Source of the DNA: Conexivisphaera sp046536535
Lineage (GTDB): Archaea; Thermoproteota; Nitrososphaeria; Conexivisphaerales; Conexivisphaeraceae
Assembly: GCA_046536535.1 (NCBI GenBank)
Contig: JAWDMO010000013.1
Span: forward strand, 1 to 24,039
Direction: 5' to 3'
Length of the DNA: 24,039 bases
In this document: positions 7,797 to 15,289 of the stretch, piece by piece
Layout: the number at the start of each line of letters is the position of its first letter
Position numbering within the stretch: the stretch's first letter is position 1
Notes under the pieces: model-generated
What the model saw: the letters and a program-made list of their open reading frames with translations, nothing else
Databases searched by the model: none
Told to the model about the DNA's origin: nothing
Program-made: the position numbers and the translations under genes

Positions 7797-8513
7797 GTGG
7801 TCCTGAGGAGGGCGGAGGAGCTCAGGTTCAGGATGGGATCGATGGACGCGCTCAGGGTGCTGAAGGGCAGGATGCACTACAACGAGCTGTCGCCGGCCCT
7901 GGGCCTCCCCCCGACCGTGCTCAGCCGCTACGTGAACGGGCTGGTCGTGCCGAGCCTCGAGGTCGCGAAGCGGATAATGACGCTCTTCCGCTCGGAGCTC
8001 TCGAAGGAGGTTGAATCTAGGATAAGGAGGGACGACGTAGGCGGCGTGGACGTAACGGACATCACACATGATCCCGCGCTCCTGAGGCACGTGGTCGAGT
8101 CGCAGCGCGAATGGTTCTCCGGCCTCAAGGTGGACTACCTTATGACCATGGAGTCCGACGGCATCCCGGTCGCCTACCAGTTCGCGGAGGCCCTGGGAAC
8201 TCGCATGGCGGTCGTGAGGAAGAGCAAGAAGCTGGGAATCAGGGACTTCGTGGAGGCCAGGCAGGTGTTCGAATCGGGCGCGTACCGCTACATATACCTG
8301 CCCAGGAAGGCCGCCAGGAGGGGGGACTATGCGCTCCTGGTGGACGACGTCATAAGGACAGGCGCCACGGTGAAGGCGATGGCCCTCCTCTGCGACGCCA
8401 CAAGGTCCAACGTGGCGGGCGTCTTCTCCGTCGTGGGCTTCCGCGGCGCGCTGGAGAGGCTCAGGGAGGATCTCAGGGTCCCCGTCGCGTCTTTCCTGAC
8501 GCTGGAGAGGTGA
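7797..8513 (+). CDS. gfcR: GfcR-like transcription regulator: HTH plus phosphoribosyltransferase domain
   Basis: DNA-binding regulator with a PRPP-binding sensor domain, 238 residues. The N-terminal part carries a helix-turn-helix (YNELSPALGLPPTVLSRYVNG, about residues 27-47). The C-terminal type I PRTase domain has the canonical PRPP loop LLVDDVIRTGAT (V182-T191). This architecture is that of archaeal GfcR; the founding member controls sugar metabolism in haloarchaea. Here it is translationally coupled to guaA: the guaA Shine-Dalgarno GAGGTGA (8507-8513) contains this gene's stop codon. I infer it senses PRPP or a nucleotide and controls purine genes rather than sugar genes. GTG start, leaderless. 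Confidence 0.82.
   Translation: MVLRRAEELRFRMGSMDALRVLKGRMHYNELSPALGLPPTVLSRYVNGLVVPSLEVAKRIMTLFRSELSKEVESRIRRDDVGGVDVTDITHDPALLRHVVESQREWFSGLKVDYLMTMESDGIPVAYQFAEALGTRMAVVRKSKKLGIRDFVEARQVFESGAYRYIYLPRKAARRGDYALLVDDVIRTGATVKAMALLCDATRSNVAGVFSVVGFRGALERLREDLRVPVASFLTLER
8507..8513 (+). promoter_or_regulatory. Shine-Dalgarno GAGGTGA deciding the guaA TTG start
   Basis: A perfect anti-16S match, 5 nt before TTG 8519. Its last three bases are the TGA stop of the upstream regulator, so translation of the two genes is coupled. A GTG at 8510 is in frame but lies inside this motif and would put no SD upstream of it. Confidence 0.7.
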
Positions 8514-8518
8514 ACGGC

Positions 8519-10054
8519 TTGGACACGGTGCTGGTGCTGGACTTCGGCGGCCAGTACACGCACCTGATAGCCCGGAGGGTGAGGGAGCTCGGGGTGTACT
8601 CGGAGATACTGCCGGGCGACTCGCCGGCGGAGGAGATCCTGGGCAGGAGGCCCGGGGCGCTGATACTGTCGGGCGGCCCCAGGAGCGTGCTAGACGACGG
8701 AGCGCCCGGGATCGATCGTAGGATCCTCGATGGGCGGCTGCCGATCCTGGGCATATGCTATGGCCATCAGCTACTCGCGCACGTGATGGGGGGAAGGGTT
8801 CACAGGGCCCCCAGGGCGGAGTACGGGAGGACCCGCATACGCGTGGTCGGCGCATCGAGGATCCTCGACGGATTGCCCCCGGAGTTCACGGCGTGGATGA
8901 GTCACGGCGACGTCGTCGATGGATTGCCCCCGGAGTTCACGGCGACTGCGATCTCGGAGTCCGGGCTGACGGCGGCGATGGAATCGCCCGGCACCGGCAT
9001 CTACTCGGTGCAGTTCCACCCGGAGGTCGCGCACACGGAACATGGCCGGGAGATAATCGGCAACTTCCTGTTCCGCGTGGCAGGCCTCACTCCGGGATGG
9101 AACCCGGCCGACAGGATCTCCTCCATGGTGGAGGACGTGTCGAGGACAGTTGGCCCCGGCGGCTCGGTGCTCTGCGCTGTGAGCGGCGGCGTGGACTCCA
9201 TGACGACCGCCGCGATCGTCCACAGGGCTGTAGGCGACAGGCTCCACGTGGTCTTCATAGACCATGGCCTCCTGAGGGAGGGCGAGCGGGAGGAGGTCGA
9301 GCGGGCGCTGGGCGGCATGGGCATCAGGAACGTACATGTAATCGATGCGTCGGGGCGCTTCCTGTCCGCGCTCAGGGGCGTGGCGGACCCCGAGGAGAAG
9401 CGCCTGATAATAGGCCGCGTATTCGCCGAGGTGTTCGAGGAGGTCGCCTCCGGGATATCCGGTATAGAGTATCTGGCCCAGGGAACGATATATCCGGATA
9501 GAGTGGAGAGCGGCGCGGCGGGGAGGGGGTCCGATCGCATAAAGAGCCATCACAACGTCGCCGGGCTACCCGGGAAGTTCGGGTTGAAGCTCGTAGAGCC
9601 CCTGAGGGACCTCTACAAGGATGAGGTCCGGGAGGTTGCCAGGGGGCTCGGGCTCCCCTCCGCCGTGACGGACAGGCATCCGTTCCCCGGACCGGGCCTC
9701 GCCGTCAGGATAGAGGGCGAGGTCACGGCGGAGAAGCTGGCCATTGCCAGGAGGGCCAACTCCATAGTGGAGGAGGAGTTCACGCGCGCGGGGCTCTACG
9801 GCGCGGTGTGGCAGGCCTTCGCCGTCGTGACCGATAGCACATGGGTGGGGGTGAAGGGCGACGTGAGGGAACTCGGGCGCGTAGTGATTGTGCGCGCCGT
9901 GACCAGCGAGGACGGCATGACCGCCGACTGGTTCAGGGCGCCGCACGATCTACTGTCGGCGATCTCCAAGAGGATAGTCGAGGAGGTTCCCGGCGTCGTG
10001 ATGGTAGCGTATGCCGCCACATCGAAGCCGCCGGCAACAATTGAGCCATGTTGA
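8519..10054 (+). CDS. guaA: GMP synthetase (glutamine-hydrolysing), fused
   Basis: Converts XMP, ATP and glutamine to GMP, the last step of guanine nucleotide synthesis; cytosolic. It has 511 residues in one chain. First comes the glutamine amidotransferase domain (GICYGHQ with catalytic Cys80, then QFHPE). The ATP-pyrophosphatase domain follows with SGGVDS at 222-227, then the C-terminal dimerisation domain with HPFPGPGLAVRI. Many euryarchaea split this enzyme into two genes; this one is fused. The TTG start (MDTVLVLDFGGQY) fits the family N-terminus and the ideally spaced SD. Oddities are a 29-bp in-frame direct repeat at 8865/8916 and a terminus reading PPATIEPC where the family usually ends in TIEWE. 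A T-rich terminator follows. It converges on carB. Confidence 0.96.
   Translation: MDTVLVLDFGGQYTHLIARRVRELGVYSEILPGDSPAEEILGRRPGALILSGGPRSVLDDGAPGIDRRILDGRLPILGICYGHQLLAHVMGGRVHRAPRAEYGRTRIRVVGASRILDGLPPEFTAWMSHGDVVDGLPPEFTATAISESGLTAAMESPGTGIYSVQFHPEVAHTEHGREIIGNFLFRVAGLTPGWNPADRISSMVEDVSRTVGPGGSVLCAVSGGVDSMTTAAIVHRAVGDRLHVVFIDHGLLREGEREEVERALGGMGIRNVHVIDASGRFLSALRGVADPEEKRLIIGRVFAEVFEEVASGISGIEYLAQGTIYPDRVESGAAGRGSDRIKSHHNVAGLPGKFGLKLVEPLRDLYKDEVREVARGLGLPSAVTDRHPFPGPGLAVRIEGEVTAEKLAIARRANSIVEEEFTRAGLYGAVWQAFAVVTDSTWVGVKGDVRELGRVVIVRAVTSEDGMTADWFRAPHDLLSAISKRIVEEVPGVVMVAYAATSKPPATIEPC
8865..8944 (+). repeat. 29-bp direct repeat inside guaA
   Basis: Copies at 8865-8893 and 8916-8944 differ at one base (c8869 versus t8920) and are offset by 51 nt, exactly 17 codons. 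Both encode DGLPPEFTA. In other GMP synthetases the two places are similar in sense (a proline-glutamate-phenylalanine motif either side of WMSHGD) but not identical in DNA, so a local copying event is likely. Confidence 0.85.
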
Positions 10055-10114
10055 GATCCGTGCGGACGCGCTCCTCGCGATCCCCCACCGCTCCTGTACA
10101 ATACCGGCTTTGTG

Positions 10115-10127
10115 CTCCTCTTTTTCT
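10115..10127 (+). terminator. T-rich terminator after guaA
   Basis: ctcctctttttctg lies about 65 nt after the guaA stop, in the 107-nt gap between the convergent guaA and carB. Archaeal termination needs a U-run, which this supplies for the plus strand. No equivalent A-run serves carB. Confidence 0.5.
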
Positions 10128-10161
10128 GACTCCTTCCATCCTCCGAAGCGGACGAGCTCGC

Positions 10162-13100
10162 TCAGTCCCTCCTAAGCCCCTTCGTCTGGTAATCGCGCAG
10201 TTCCATTATGGTGAAATCCAGCCTGCCGTTCAGGTGATCCTCGATCGCCGAGGCTATCTCCGTGGCCAGGTCGCGGTTGAGCACGACCGGCACGTTGTGA
10301 TCGACGGCCGCCCTCCTGACGCGATAGTCGATGTCCGGGAAGTGGCCGTGCGTCATGAGCATGCCGACCTCGCCGTCCTTTATCATCCTCACGGCTTCGT
10401 CCGCGCCCAGCTCCGTGCACCCCCTCGTGGAAACGCCGCGCAATGACGCACATCCATATCCCGCCCTCATCATGACGTGCGCCGCCCTCTCAAGCCCGGC
10501 GCCGTAGATCAGTACCGTCCGGTCCGGCCCCGGCACGCGGTTGGGGGCGGCCGACAGCCAGCTCTTCAGCAGCGCCTCCTTGAAGGTCAGCCCCATCGCG
10601 GCGACCTCCCCGGTGCTCCTCATCTCGGGCCCCAGGAACGGATATGCGCCCCTGATCTGCGCCCACGAGAACTGCGGCGTCTTCACGCTCCATATGTCGA
10701 CGACCGGCGAGTGAACGCCCGGATGCAGCTCAACGTCCGGCCGTCCTACCTCGAGGCCCCTGCCCGTGAGCGCCGACGCTGTGAGCTCCATCAGGTTCAC
10801 CCCGTACGACTTGCTGGCGAATGGCATGGAGCGGCTGCTCCTCAGGTTGAGCTCCAGCACGTACACCCTTCCATCCTTCACCAAGAACTGGATGTTGAAT
10901 GGCCCGATTATCCGGAGTTCCCTCGCTAGGAGCGCCGATCCCTCGGCCATCCTCCTCAGCTCGTCCCGTGCAATCCTCCTGGTGGGGATCGCGACGGTGG
11001 CGTCGCCGCTGTGCACCCCCGCCCCCTCCACGTGCTCCATGGGCAGCATCACGACGTCGTGGCCGTTCGAGGCGCAGTCGGCCTCCGCCTCCAGCGCGCC
11101 CTCGAGGAACCTGCTCACCACGACGGGCTTCGATGAGGTGTTCAGTATCCTGCGCATGAGCTCCTCCAGCTCCTCCCTGGTCCTGGCGACGAGCATCGCG
11201 GAGCCGCTCAGCACGTAGCTTGGCCTGACTATGACGGGATACCCGGCGGACTCCGCGAACGCGAGCGCGTCCCCGGCCGACCTGGCCCACGTCCAGTCGG
11301 GCTGGTCGAGCCCCAGCTCCCTGACGAGTTCCCCGAACTTCGACCGGTCCTCGGCCCTCGCTACGGATCCGGCGCCCGCGCCCATAATGCGAAGCCCCAG
11401 GGACTCCAGTTCCTCGGCGGCATTGTTTCCCAGCTGTCCGCCCGCGAAGACTATCACGTCATCCGTCCCGTGCTTCCTTGCGACCCGCAGCACCTGATGA
11501 GGACTCAGCTCCGCGTTGTATATACGGTCCATGATGTCCCAGTCGGTGGAGACCGTCTCCGGATTGTAGTTGACGACGCCTATGCGGAATCCAAGGTCCT
11601 CTAGGTGCTTCGTGATCTCCACGAGGGACCAGTCGAACTCCACGGATACGCCTATGCGGAATCCCCCCGCGCCCAGGGCGATCGCGCCGCGCTTCCCCGC
11701 AGCCCCCACGTCGTCCTCCTGTCCGTTGCTTGTCAGATACAGATAACCGGTCCTGGCGGGCCTCTCCCCGGCCAGGGTGTCCACGTTCTTGACGACCGGT
11801 TCCGCCGAGCCGGGGAGCATCCCCTCGACGTCGCCGGGCGGGAGCCCCGAGAGCTCCGATATCTGCTCCACGCTGAAGCCCATGCGCACGGCCCGCGCCA
11901 AGAGCGCCCTCCTGGAGGACTCGTCCATGCCGCGGAGCCCCATCAGCTCCTTCCCCACGCGCACGATGTTGCGCAGCGCCCTCGTGAATAGCGGGGCCAC
12001 GCCGGTGATCTCCGATATGAGCTCCGGTGACGTGCCCAGTGCCACGGCCCTCGCCGCGTCGAGCATCCAGTACGGCCTGAACGTGCTCAGCCTCTTCAAC
12101 ACGTCCTCGGCGCTCCCGTCAGCGTAGGTGTCGGGTCCCACGAGCCCGTTCACCCCTATATCCAGCATCCTGAACGCCTTCTGGAGCACCTCCTCAAGCC
12201 CCCTCCCGATCGACATGACCTCCCCGACGCTCATCATCTCGGATCCGAGCCTGTCGTCCACGGGCCAGAATTTCTGAAGATCCCACCTGGGGGCCTTGAT
12301 GACCAGGTAGTCCAGACTGGGCTCGAAGAACGCGCTGGTGTCCCCCGTGACCTTGTTCAGGACCTCGTCTAGGGTATAGCCCAGGGCGAGCTTCGCCGCG
12401 ACGTAGGCGAGCGGATATCCCGTGGCCTTGCTCGCCAGCGCGGAGCTCCTGGACATCCTCGGGTTGGTCTCTATCACGTAGTACGCGTCGCCGGGCGGAT
12501 GCAGGGCCAGCTGAACGTTGCACTCGCCCACCAGCCCTATCGACGCGGCGACCCCCATGGACGTCCTCCTCAGCTCCTGATATTCGCGGTCGGTGAGCGT
12601 CTGGCACGGCGCTATGACCGTGGAGTCACCCGTGTGGACCCCCATCGGCTCCAGATTCTCCAAACACGCGACCGCAACGGAGTTCCCCGCGCGGTCCCTC
12701 ACGACCTCGAACTCTATTTCCTTCCACTTCTCGAGATACCTCTCGACGAGGACCCCCTTGACCGGCGAATGCGAGAACGCCCTGCTGAGGCCGTCCGCGA
12801 GCTCCCCGCGGTTCCCGGCTACGAAGCTCCCCCTACCCCCCAGGTTGAAGCTGACCCTGACTATCACGGGGTACCCGACGTCCCCCGCGGCCCTGAGCGC
12901 ATCCTCGGCGCTCCCGGCCGGGACGGATGGCGGGACGGGATATCCCTTCTTGGACATCAGGTCCCTGAACGACGCCCGATCGAGCGCATCTGCTATCCCC
13001 TCCACGGGCGTCCCCAGGACCCTGATGCCGTACCTCTCGAGCACCCCGGAGCGGTGCAGCTGGACGCCCAGCGACAGCGCGCTCTGGCCGCCGAATCCGA

Positions 13101-13356
13101 GGAGGATGCCGTCCGGCCTCTCCTCCTCTATCACCCTCTCCACGAAGTCCGGCGACAGCGGCAGCAAGTACACGCGGTCCGCCATCCTGTGGGACGTCTG
13201 TATGGTCGCCACGTTCGGGTTCACGAGGATCGTCCTTATGCCCTCCTCCGAGAGTGCCTTCAGGGCCTGGCTGCCGCTGTAGTCGAACTCGGCGGCCTCG
13301 GCGATCTTTATCCCGCCGGATCCCAGCACCAGAGCCTTAGCGACGTTTTCCCGCAA
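10162..13356 (-). CDS. carB: carbamoyl phosphate synthetase, large subunit
   Basis: Makes carbamoyl phosphate from ammonia (supplied by CarA), bicarbonate and two ATP, feeding pyrimidine and arginine synthesis. It has about 1064 residues, normal for the family. Two ATP-grasp halves are visible. The first starts with GSGGIKIAEAAEFDYSG and contains NLGGRGS and ETNPRMSRSSALASKATGYP. The second begins at GAGGFRIGVSVEFDWS and contains ELNLRSSRSMPFASKSYG. A C-terminal MGS-like regulatory domain (from about TVLIYGAGLERA) ends the chain. Start is uncertain: TTG 13356 gives MRENVAKALVLGSG and overlaps the end of carA by 20 nt. An ATG at 13395 would add 13 residues unlike the family. The N-terminal signature resembles Sulfolobus CarB except for Gly15, where GSGP is usual. 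Confidence 0.95.
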   Translation of the reverse strand: MRENVAKALVLGSGGIKIAEAAEFDYSGSQALKALSEEGIRTILVNPNVATIQTSHRMADRVYLLPLSPDFVERVIEEERPDGILLGFGGQSALSLGVQLHRSGVLERYGIRVLGTPVEGIADALDRASFRDLMSKKGYPVPPSVPAGSAEDALRAAGDVGYPVIVRVSFNLGGRGSFVAGNRGELADGLSRAFSHSPVKGVLVERYLEKWKEIEFEVVRDRAGNSVAVACLENLEPMGVHTGDSTVIAPCQTLTDREYQELRRTSMGVAASIGLVGECNVQLALHPPGDAYYVIETNPRMSRSSALASKATGYPLAYVAAKLALGYTLDEVLNKVTGDTSAFFEPSLDYLVIKAPRWDLQKFWPVDDRLGSEMMSVGEVMSIGRGLEEVLQKAFRMLDIGVNGLVGPDTYADGSAEDVLKRLSTFRPYWMLDAARAVALGTSPELISEITGVAPLFTRALRNIVRVGKELMGLRGMDESSRRALLARAVRMGFSVEQISELSGLPPGDVEGMLPGSAEPVVKNVDTLAGERPARTGYLYLTSNGQEDDVGAAGKRGAIALGAGGFRIGVSVEFDWSLVEITKHLEDLGFRIGVVNYNPETVSTDWDIMDRIYNAELSPHQVLRVARKHGTDDVIVFAGGQLGNNAAEELESLGLRIMGAGAGSVARAEDRSKFGELVRELGLDQPDWTWARSAGDALAFAESAGYPVIVRPSYVLSGSAMLVARTREELEELMRRILNTSSKPVVVSRFLEGALEAEADCASNGHDVVMLPMEHVEGAGVHSGDATVAIPTRRIARDELRRMAEGSALLARELRIIGPFNIQFLVKDGRVYVLELNLRSSRSMPFASKSYGVNLMELTASALTGRGLEVGRPDVELHPGVHSPVVDIWSVKTPQFSWAQIRGAYPFLGPEMRSTGEVAAMGLTFKEALLKSWLSAAPNRVPGPDRTVLIYGAGLERAAHVMMRAGYGCASLRGVSTRGCTELGADEAVRMIKDGEVGMLMTHGHFPDIDYRVRRAAVDHNVPVVLNRDLATEIASAIEDHLNGRLDFTIMELRDYQTKGLRRD

Positions 13357-14440
13357 ACACCATCGCCCTGAACTCGTCGAACACGTACGATGCATCCCTC
13401 GGGCCCGGCGAGCCCTCCGGGTGGAACTGCGCCGTCAGAAGCGGCAACCGCTCGTGCGCCATGCCCTCCAGCGTGCCGTCGTCCACGTCCACGAACCTGG
13501 GCCTCAGGCCGGTGCCCCCCAGCGACGACGGGTCCACCGCATATCCATGGTTGTGCGTCGTTATCGAGAGACGACCGCTCGACAGATCCCTCACCGGCTT
13601 GTTTATCCCCCTGTGACCGTACTTCATCTTGCGCACGGACGCCCCCAGGGCCAGCGCCGCCAGTTGATGCCCCAGGCAAATCCCCAGCGTGGGGATTCCG
13701 GACCCCAGGAGCTCGCGCGTGAGGTCTATCGCGCCCTCCATGGCCGCCGGGTTGCCCGGACCGTTGCCCAGTACCACGCCGTCCGGCTCGAGCGAAAGCA
13801 CGCGTTCAACCCCCCACGTCCACGGGACGACAGTGGCCCTGAGGCCCCTGTTCACCAGCTCCCTGACTATTCCGCCCTTTATGCCGAAGTCGACGACCAC
13901 CACGTGATGTCCGCCGACTCCGAGCGTGGCGGGGCCCAGCGAGGGCCCCATGAGGTCGACCGATTCGTAGTCGAACCCGGCGGCCGCCCTCAGCAGGGCG
14001 GCCGCGTCCACGCCCCCGGGATCCTCCGAGACCGACAGGGCGCCCGCCATGACGCCCGATCCCCTTATCCTCTTCACGAGCGCCCTCGTGTCGACCCCCT
14101 CGATCCCGGGGACCCCCTCCTCAGCCATCCATTCGTCGAGGGAGCGCTCGGACCTGGGATGGCCGGGCTCCGTGAGCGCGGCTATCACCAGGCCCTCCAC
14201 CTGTATCCTCCGGGATTCAAAGTCCGGCGGAACGCCGTAGTTGCCGACCAGCGGATGCGTGATTATCAGTATCTGTCCCCTGTAGGACGGATCCGTGAGG
14301 GACTCAGTATACCCGTTCATGGCGGTCGTGAAGACGACCTCCCCTATCCTGGTCCCGGCGCCGCCGAAGCCCCTCCCCCAGATGACCGTGCCATCCTCGA
14401 GGGCGAGGGCGGCCACCGGCCCCTCGACCGGGGCCAGCAT
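13337..14440 (-). CDS. carA: carbamoyl phosphate synthetase, small (glutaminase) subunit
   Basis: Hydrolyses glutamine and channels ammonia to CarB. It has 367 residues from ATG 14440 (MLAPVEGPVAALALEDGT). The N-terminal CPSase-specific domain contains LEDGT and TTAMNGYTESLTDPSYRGQI. The class I amidotransferase domain contains GNGPGNP, GICLGHQ with nucleophile Cys255, and the catalytic His in QFHPEGSPGP. A TTG at 14461, in frame and about 27 nt after the TATA element, would make the message leaderless and add 7 residues. I prefer the ATG from family lengths, but the TTG is a real alternative. It is the first gene of carAB, overlaps carB by 20 nt and is divergent from the ACT-domain gene. Confidence 0.95.
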   Translation of the reverse strand: MLAPVEGPVAALALEDGTVIWGRGFGGAGTRIGEVVFTTAMNGYTESLTDPSYRGQILIITHPLVGNYGVPPDFESRRIQVEGLVIAALTEPGHPRSERSLDEWMAEEGVPGIEGVDTRALVKRIRGSGVMAGALSVSEDPGGVDAAALLRAAAGFDYESVDLMGPSLGPATLGVGGHHVVVVDFGIKGGIVRELVNRGLRATVVPWTWGVERVLSLEPDGVVLGNGPGNPAAMEGAIDLTRELLGSGIPTLGICLGHQLAALALGASVRKMKYGHRGINKPVRDLSSGRLSITTHNHGYAVDPSSLGGTGLRPRFVDVDDGTLEGMAHERLPLLTAQFHPEGSPGPRDASYVFDEFRAMVFAGKRR

Positions 14441-14485
14441 CTCCCGAAGTTGCCGGGTCAAACCGGATCAGCGGCTCCAGAAACG

Positions 14486-14494
14486 CTTATATGC
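14486..14494. promoter_or_regulatory. overlapping TATA elements for carAB (-) and the ACT-domain gene (+)
   Basis: The stretch aaacgcttatatgcatttt reads CATATAAG on the minus strand, about 25-30 nt before the TTG at 14461 of carA. On the plus strand it reads CTTATATG, about 37 nt before the TTG at 14528 of the ACT-domain gene. The gap is only 66-87 nt and has no second AT-rich site, so the two promoters must overlap almost completely. Confidence 0.55.
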
Positions 14495-14527
14495 ATTTTG
14501 GCCATAGCCGGCCAATCCCGGTAACCA

Positions 14528-15202
14528 TTGTACCAGAAACGGACAGTTTCATCGTACGTGAGGCGGCTCGTCCAGATGGATCCATGTCTGTCATCGTCCA
14601 TAGAACGGGGGCTGGTCAACACGTCGGCTGTCGCAAGGGCCCTCCGCCCGCGCGTGGAATCGCTCATGGGCGGGCGCGTGAGCGAGGAAGCGGTGCTGGC
14701 GGCGCTCAAGAGGATGAGGAGGGGGGACGGCCTCGATCAGCCGGTAGCGCGCGTCATAGCGGCCAGCAGGCTCGACCTGAAGACGGGGCTGGGCAAGGTC
14801 GTTATCAGGCGCTCTCCGCAGGCATCGGATGCGGTCGGCGAGCTCGCCGCAAGGCACCGGAGGATATTCCTCCAGGTGCTCCAGGGGATATCATCGTACG
14901 TCATAGTGTACGAGTCCAGGATCCGCGAGGAGATAGCCGGGTCGATACCGCCCGGGAGCGTGCTGGAGGAATCATCGGGACTGGCGGCGCTCACGGTGGT
15001 CAGCCCCCCGGAGATAACGGGGACGCCGGGGGTGGTCTCCGCGGTGCTCCAGCGCCTAGCGTCCAGGGGCGTCAACGTGGAGGAGGTGGTGAGCTGCCAC
15101 AGGGACACGGTGATAATAGTGCGCGCCGAGGAGGGCGGCAGGGCGTTCGACGCCGCGCAGGAGCTGATCTCGGAGTGCAGGGCCCTGACGAACGCCAGGT
15201 GA
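14528..15202 (+). CDS. ACT-domain protein, putative metabolite-sensing regulator
   Basis: Predicted regulatory protein, 224 residues from TTG 14528. GTG 14558 and the ATG encoding MDPCLSS are alternatives. The N-terminal half is helical, with a conserved-looking segment 'vqmDPcLsssIerGLVNtSAvARalrPrVE' that recalls small archaeal proteins pairing a helical domain with ACT. The C-terminal 70 residues fit an ACT fold, beta-alpha-beta-beta-alpha-beta: LAALTVV, then a helix in TPGVVSAVLQRLASRG, VNVEEVVSC, DTVIIVRAEEG and a final helix. ACT domains bind amino acids or other small ligands. I see no catalytic domain. Divergence from carAB over a shared TATA region, and its place just upstream of purP, suggest a role in nucleotide or amino-acid control. 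DNA binding is not shown. Confidence 0.7.
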   Translation: MYQKRTVSSYVRRLVQMDPCLSSSIERGLVNTSAVARALRPRVESLMGGRVSEEAVLAALKRMRRGDGLDQPVARVIAASRLDLKTGLGKVVIRRSPQASDAVGELAARHRRIFLQVLQGISSYVIVYESRIREEIAGSIPPGSVLEESSGLAALTVVSPPEITGTPGVVSAVLQRLASRGVNVEEVVSCHRDTVIIVRAEEGGRAFDAAQELISECRALTNAR

Positions 15203-15254
15203 TAGCTGCGGCTGCATCTGCGCTGATCGTTGAAACTTTCATCCATGAGCGCAG

Positions 15255-15264
15255 CAATATTTAA
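15255..15264 (+). promoter_or_regulatory. TATA box of the purP operon
   Basis: aatatttaat lies 26-35 nt before GTG 15290 and 53 nt after the ACT-domain gene's stop. It favours the GTG at 15290, as a leaderless start, over in-frame TTG 15230 and ATG 15245, which lie upstream of the box. Confidence 0.6.
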
Positions 15265-15289
15265 TGCCGCATGCGTGCCCGACCGGGGC

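Noticed and set aside
13980..14005. 11-bp perfect inverted repeat with 4-nt loop inside carA
   Set aside because: It encodes an Ala/Leu/Arg-rich helix (AALLRAAA), where GCC/GGC codons readily create such palindromes; it is mid-gene with no sign of regulation.
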